Shown here one piece after another: positions 1-5,009 of a DNA stretch of 5,009 nucleotides. A model generated the notes under the pieces. That model did not search any database, was not told the origin of the DNA, and saw only the letters and a program-made list of their open reading frames with translations. The stretch covers positions 1 to 5,009 of the forward strand of contig JACCXR010000167.1 in NCBI GenBank assembly GCA_013696915.1, written 5' to 3'. Position 1 is the first letter of the stretch; the number at the start of each line of letters is the position of its first letter. The position numbers and the translations under genes are program-made. This DNA comes from Euzebyaceae bacterium (GTDB lineage: Bacteria > Actinomycetota > Nitriliruptoria > Euzebyales > Egibacteraceae).

Positions 1-192
1 GCCGAGGACGCCGCCCCTGCGGAGGACGGCGCTCCGGCCGAGGTGGGCGGCCCTGCGGGGGGCACCGCTTCTGCGGCGGACGCCGATCCGGCAGAGGACG
101 ATGCCCCGCCAGCGGACACCGCCCCGGCGGCCGCGCCGCCGGACGCCACCGCCGAAGGCGCCGGCGACCCCGAGACCATCACCGAGAGCTGA
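1..192 (+). CDS. rplJ: Probable 50S ribosomal protein L10, C-terminal tail (5' end outside window)
   Basis: Frame 1 is open from the first base to a TGA at 190-192, giving the last 63 residues of a protein. They are almost entirely Ala, Pro, Asp, Glu and Gly and end in DPETITES, so the tail is strongly acidic and very likely disordered. No folded L10 core is visible here. The assignment rests on position: it lies 45 bases upstream of rplL on the same strand, where rplJ sits in nearly all bacteria, and acidic Ala/Pro tails on L10 are known in Actinomycetota. L10 binds 23S rRNA and carries L7/L12 dimers on its C-terminal helix at the stalk base, recruiting translation factors. This tail would lie beyond that helix. 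In many bacteria L10 (or L10-L7/L12) represses its own mRNA, but that site would be upstream of the window. A different upstream gene with an acidic end is possible but less likely. Confidence 0.75.
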   Translation, partial: AEDAAPAEDGAPAEVGGPAGGTASAADADPAEDDAPPADTAPAAAPPDATAEGAGDPETITES

Positions 193-220
193 GCATCCAC
201 ACCCGTCAGACCGGACACTC

Positions 221-227
221 GAAGGAG
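221..227 (+). promoter_or_regulatory. Ribosome binding site of rplL
   Basis: GAAGGAG lies 10 bases before the ATG at 238 and is a strong Shine-Dalgarno match. It favours that ATG over the in-frame ATG at 247, which would be 19 bases away. Confidence 0.85.
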
Positions 228-237
228 CTGGAACACC

Positions 238-624
238 ATGGCGAAGATGAGCACCGACGACCTGCTGGACGCGTTCAAGGAGATGACCCTCCTCGAGCTC
301 AGCGAGTTCGTGAAGAAGTTCGAGGAGGAGTTCGACGTCACCGCCGCTGCGCCGATGGCGATGGCGATGCCGGGCTCGGCCGGTGACGGCGCTGCCGCCG
401 TCGAGGAGGAGAAGACCTCCTTCGACGTCGTCCTCCTCGGGCCTGGCGAGAAGAAGATCCAGGTCATCAAGGAGGTTCGGGCGCTCACCAGCCTGGGGCT
501 GAAGGAGGCCAAGGACCTCGTCGACGGGGCGCCCAAGCCGGTGCTCGAGGGGGTCAACAAGGAGGCCGCGGACAAGGCCCGCGAGCAGCTCGAGGCCGCC
601 GGCGCCAGCGTCGAGGTCCAGTAG
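238..624 (+). CDS. rplL: 50S ribosomal protein L7/L12
   Basis: Complete 128-residue protein, a normal family length, starting MAKMSTDDLLDAFKEMTLLE as in other Actinomycetota. L7/L12 forms dimers that bind L10 and make up the mobile ribosomal stalk, which recruits initiation and elongation factors and stimulates their GTP hydrolysis. Residues about 4-33 are the helical dimerisation and L10-binding domain. Residues about 34-57 are an Ala/Met/Gly hinge with an unusual MAMAMPG stretch. Residues about 58-128 are the globular factor-binding domain, with the conserved VIKEVRALTSLGLKEAKDLV helix region and DGAPKPVLEGV, ending in GASVEVQ. The start is set by GAAGGAG ten bases upstream. It follows the presumed rplJ by 45 bases, so the two are probably co-transcribed. 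A hairpin begins at the base after its stop codon and may adjust read-through into rpoB. Nothing is truncated or missing. Confidence 0.98.
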   Translation: MAKMSTDDLLDAFKEMTLLELSEFVKKFEEEFDVTAAAPMAMAMPGSAGDGAAAVEEEKTSFDVVLLGPGEKKIQVIKEVRALTSLGLKEAKDLVDGAPKPVLEGVNKEAADKAREQLEAAGASVEVQ

Positions 625-676
625 CCTCTGCGGGCGTTGAGGCTGGGCGACGATGATGTCGCCCAGCCGTCAGAGG
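625..676 (+). terminator. Composite hairpin directly after rplL (terminator, attenuator or processing site)
   Basis: A perfect 11-bp stem pairs GGCTGGGCGAC (641-651) with GTCGCCCAGCC (658-668) around the 6-base loop GATGAT. An outer 6-bp stem pairs CCTCTG (625-630) with CAGAGG (671-676), with a 10-base left and 2-base right internal loop between the two stems. The structure begins at the first base after the rplL stop. No U-tract follows, so it is not a canonical intrinsic terminator, although U-poor hairpin terminators are often proposed in high-GC Actinomycetota. In E. coli the rplL-rpoB junction carries a partial attenuator and an RNase III cleavage site, and either role would fit here. 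The fold is seen in the sequence; its role is inferred. Confidence 0.7.
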
Positions 677-714
677 GATCGTGGCCCCTCCCGCCCCTCC
701 TGTGCCCGAGGCGG

Positions 715-740
715 CTCGGAACTGGGTCTCGGAACTGGGT
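715..740 (+). repeat. Perfect tandem direct repeat, 2 x 13 bp
   Basis: CTCGGAACTGGGT occurs at 715-727 and again immediately at 728-740 with no mismatch. Each copy contains GGAACTGGG. A related GGAACTCCGGG lies at 833-843, next to the promoter. The repeat could be a duplicated protein-binding site or a simple replication-slippage duplication; the sequence does not decide. Confidence 0.9.
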
Positions 741-743
741 GTT

Positions 744-761
744 GACGGGCGGGAGCCCGTC
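744..761 (+). other. Short GNRA-tetraloop hairpin in the rplL-rpoB gap
   Basis: GACGGGC (744-750) pairs perfectly with GCCCGTC (755-761) around the loop GGGA, which fits the stable GNRA tetraloop class. It would form only in transcripts reading through from rplL. It could act as a second attenuator or stabilise a processed 3' end. No U-tract follows. It overlaps a TTGACG that resembles a -35 box. Confidence 0.5.
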
Positions 762-856
762 TGGCACCCTGCTCCACAAGAAGGCCAGAGCGCCAACCGC
801 GAGGAGTTGCGTGTCGGCGGAAACTCGAACCGGGAACTCCGGGCCGAGGAGCAGGG

Positions 857-885
857 TTGAAGGCAGTGTGGCCGCGGGCTACACT
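857..885 (+). promoter_or_regulatory. Probable vegetative promoter of rpoB-rpoC
   Basis: The -35 box TTGAAG (857-862) and -10 box TACACT (880-885) are separated by exactly 17 bases. The -10 fits the actinobacterial TANNNT pattern and the spacing is optimal for the principal sigma factor. The predicted start of transcription is near 890-894, giving an rpoB leader of roughly 110 bases. A 7-bp inverted repeat, GCAGTGT (863-869) with ACACTGC (881-887), lies across the spacer and the -10 box and could be an operator. The promoter would let beta and beta' be made independently of the ribosomal stalk genes. No other site in the gap scores comparably by eye. Confidence 0.72.
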
Positions 886-892
886 GCTTGTT

Positions 893-1004
893 CGCGTTCT
901 CTTGGCCTGGTCGTTCCCGCGTCGCGCCCGCGGATGTCGTAGCCACAGCCCGGGGGGGTTGCGCCCACCTCCCCACATCCCACTCACGTGTGGAGGAGTA
1001 CCTC
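893..1004 (+). promoter_or_regulatory. Untranslated leader of rpoB with possible SD-masking hairpin
   Basis: This is the approximate 5' leader if transcription starts near 890-894. It contains a 5-bp stem CCGCG/CGCGG (917-921 with 929-933), a GC-rich middle with a run of seven G (952-958), and a pyrimidine-rich stretch (964-985). The last can fold back: CCACA (973-977) pairs with TGTGG (989-993), and CCT (968-970) with AGG (994-996) across a 2-base bulge, leaving an 11-base loop. This would cover most of the rpoB ribosome binding site. The leader start is inferred from the promoter and has not been observed. Confidence 0.4.
992..998 (+). promoter_or_regulatory. Ribosome binding site deciding the TTG start of rpoB
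   Basis: GGAGGAG ends 6 bases before the TTG at 1005 and is a near-perfect Shine-Dalgarno sequence. The only nearby in-frame alternative, GTG at 990, overlaps this site and so cannot be its start codon. This decides for TTG. Confidence 0.85.
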
Positions 1005-4586
<3,582 letters not shown>

Positions 4587-4587
4587 G

Positions 4588-4636
4588 AGGTGAGGAATCC
4601 GCGCCGCATCCATTCGCGGAAGCGCCTTCCTCACCT
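4588..4636 (+). terminator. Composite hairpin in the rpoB-rpoC gap (attenuator or processing site)
   Basis: AGGTGAGGAA (4588-4597) pairs perfectly over 10 bp with TTCCTCACCT (4627-4636). Stacked directly inside it, TCCGCG (4598-4603) pairs with CGCGGA (4615-4620), leaving an 11-base loop and a 6-base bulge AGCGCC on the 3' side. It starts two bases after the rpoB stop. A competing small hairpin, GGAAG (4618-4622) with CTTCC (4626-4630) and loop CGC, uses the same bases. A C-rich sequence follows with no U-tract, so full termination before rpoC is unlikely. Partial attenuation, RNase III-type cleavage or mRNA stabilisation is more plausible. The pairing is seen; the function is inferred. Confidence 0.6.
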
Positions 4637-4679
4637 TCGGCCCCACCATCAGCCGCAACCATCGGCGTAAAGCTCAACC

Positions 4680-4686
4680 AAAGGAA
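4680..4686 (+). promoter_or_regulatory. Ribosome binding site deciding the TTG start of rpoC
   Basis: AAAGGAA has its core AAGGA at 4681-4685, seven bases before the TTG at 4693. The spacing is right for TTG and too long for the in-frame GTG at 4702. Confidence 0.8.
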
Positions 4687-4692
4687 CACACT

Positions 4693-5009
4693 TTGCTGGA
4701 CGTGAACTTCTTCGAGCAGATTCAGATCGGCCTGGCCACCGCGGAGGAAATCCGCGCCTGGAGCCACGGCGAGGTCAAGAAGCCGGAGACCATCAACTAC
4801 CGCACGCTCAAGCCCGAGCGTGACGGACTCTTCTGCGAGAAGATCTTCGGTCCCACCCGGGACTGGGAGTGCTACTGCGGCAAGTACAAGCGCGTGCGCT
4901 TCAAGGGCATCATCTGCGAGCGCTGTGGCGTCGAGGTCACGCGCTCCAAGGTGCGCCGCGAGCGGATGGGCCACATCGAGCTCGCCGCCCCCGTGACCCA
5001 CATCTGGTA
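4693..5009 (+). CDS. rpoC: DNA-directed RNA polymerase subunit beta', N-terminal part (3' end outside window)
   Basis: The first 105 residues of beta' are present; the frame is still open at the window end, two bases into codon 106. Beta' carries the catalytic Mg-binding loop and forms the clamp of RNA polymerase, but only the N-terminal clamp part is visible. Conserved blocks are LDVNFFEQIQIGLATAEEI, GEVKKPETINYRTLKPERDG, LFCEKIFGPTRDWECYCGK and RFKGIICERCGVEVT. The first zinc site is complete: C60, C62, C75 and C78 in a CxC-x12-CxxC arrangement. The TTG start aligns with the (V)LDVNFF start of mycobacterial RpoC and has a ribosome binding site seven bases upstream. The gene follows rpoB by 106 bases holding a large hairpin, and no separate promoter is evident, so it is presumably co-transcribed with rpoB. 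Confidence 0.97.
   Translation, partial: MLDVNFFEQIQIGLATAEEIRAWSHGEVKKPETINYRTLKPERDGLFCEKIFGPTRDWECYCGKYKRVRFKGIICERCGVEVTRSKVRRERMGHIELAAPVTHIW

Larger units (their letters stand above)
677..856 (+). other. Non-coding spacer upstream of the rpoB promoter
   Basis: I find no credible gene in this stretch of the 380-base rplL-rpoB gap. Open frames on both strands here lack a ribosome binding site and have no recognisable protein sequence. What it holds is a 13-bp tandem repeat (715-740), a GNRA-loop hairpin (744-761), and two GGAAC-N18-GTT arrangements (718-743 and 832-858) that resemble promoters for redox-type ECF sigma factors. A weak TTGACG (742-747) has only CACCCT at 765-770 as a possible -10, which is a poor match. 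Confidence 0.6.

Noticed and set aside
742..770. TTGACG-17-CACCCT as an additional vegetative promoter
   Set aside because: The -10 half matches only two key positions, and the -35 half is part of a perfect hairpin stem. The promoter at 857-885 is far better.
762..773. TGGCAC...GC resembling a sigma-54 promoter
   Set aside because: The spacing between the GG and GC elements is too short, and Actinomycetota generally lack sigma-54.
821..843. On the - strand GGTTCGAGT resembles a tRNA T-loop
   Set aside because: The flanking five bases do not form the T-stem, and no acceptor, D or anticodon arms can be built around it.
888..1004. Upstream in-frame extension of rpoB by 39 residues
   Set aside because: It would begin at a TTG at the predicted transcription start with no ribosome binding site. 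The added sequence is unlike any beta N-terminus, and GGAGGAG points to TTG at 1005.
4590..4670. A 26-codon GTG...TAA frame in the rpoB-rpoC gap, in frame with rpoB after its TGA, encoding a very basic peptide
   Set aside because: It could be a leader peptide or stop-readthrough extension, but it lies within the hairpin, has only a weak ribosome binding site, and a stop-free run this short is expected by chance at this GC content.

Overview
The window is a high-GC bacterial segment carrying the classic rplJ-rplL-rpoB-rpoC cluster, all on the + strand. It links the L10/L7/L12 ribosomal stalk genes to the beta and beta' subunits of RNA polymerase. The proteins point to Actinomycetota. L7/L12 and RpoB resemble the mycobacterial proteins as I recall them over long stretches, and the RpoC start (LLDVNFFEQIQIGLATAEEI) is of the actinobacterial type. 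RpoB differs from mycobacterial RpoB in insertions and deletions: two extra segments are present and a mycobacterial N-terminal segment is absent. This suggests a deep-branching actinobacterial class, for example Acidimicrobiia or Nitriliruptoria. That placement is inference from memory, not from a search.

Layout. Bases 1-192 hold the end of a very acidic Ala/Pro/Asp/Glu-rich tail, probably the C-terminus of ribosomal protein L10. After 45 bases comes complete rplL (238-624). A 380-base gap follows (625-1004). It contains a composite hairpin right after the rplL stop, a perfect 13-bp tandem repeat, a small GNRA-loop hairpin, a near-consensus vegetative promoter (TTGAAG-17-TACACT, 857-885) and an approximately 110-base leader. 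A strong Shine-Dalgarno sequence, which may be partly folded into a hairpin, precedes the TTG start of rpoB. rpoB (1005-4586) is complete at 1193 residues with its catalytic lysines intact. A 106-base gap with a second composite hairpin separates it from rpoC. rpoC also starts with TTG (4693) and runs off the window end after 105 codons, past its first zinc-binding site.

How the genes work together. L10 anchors L7/L12 dimers on the large ribosomal subunit, and beta and beta' form the catalytic core of RNA polymerase. The hairpins at both gene junctions and the internal promoter suggest that RNA polymerase synthesis is partly uncoupled from stalk synthesis. In E. coli the same junction carries an attenuator and an RNase III site. 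There is no sign of a mobile element, CRISPR array, tRNA or undescribed multi-gene system. The items worth a second look are regulatory (gap structures, promoter symmetry, paired TTG starts) and structural (RpoB insertions, the long acidic L10 tail).
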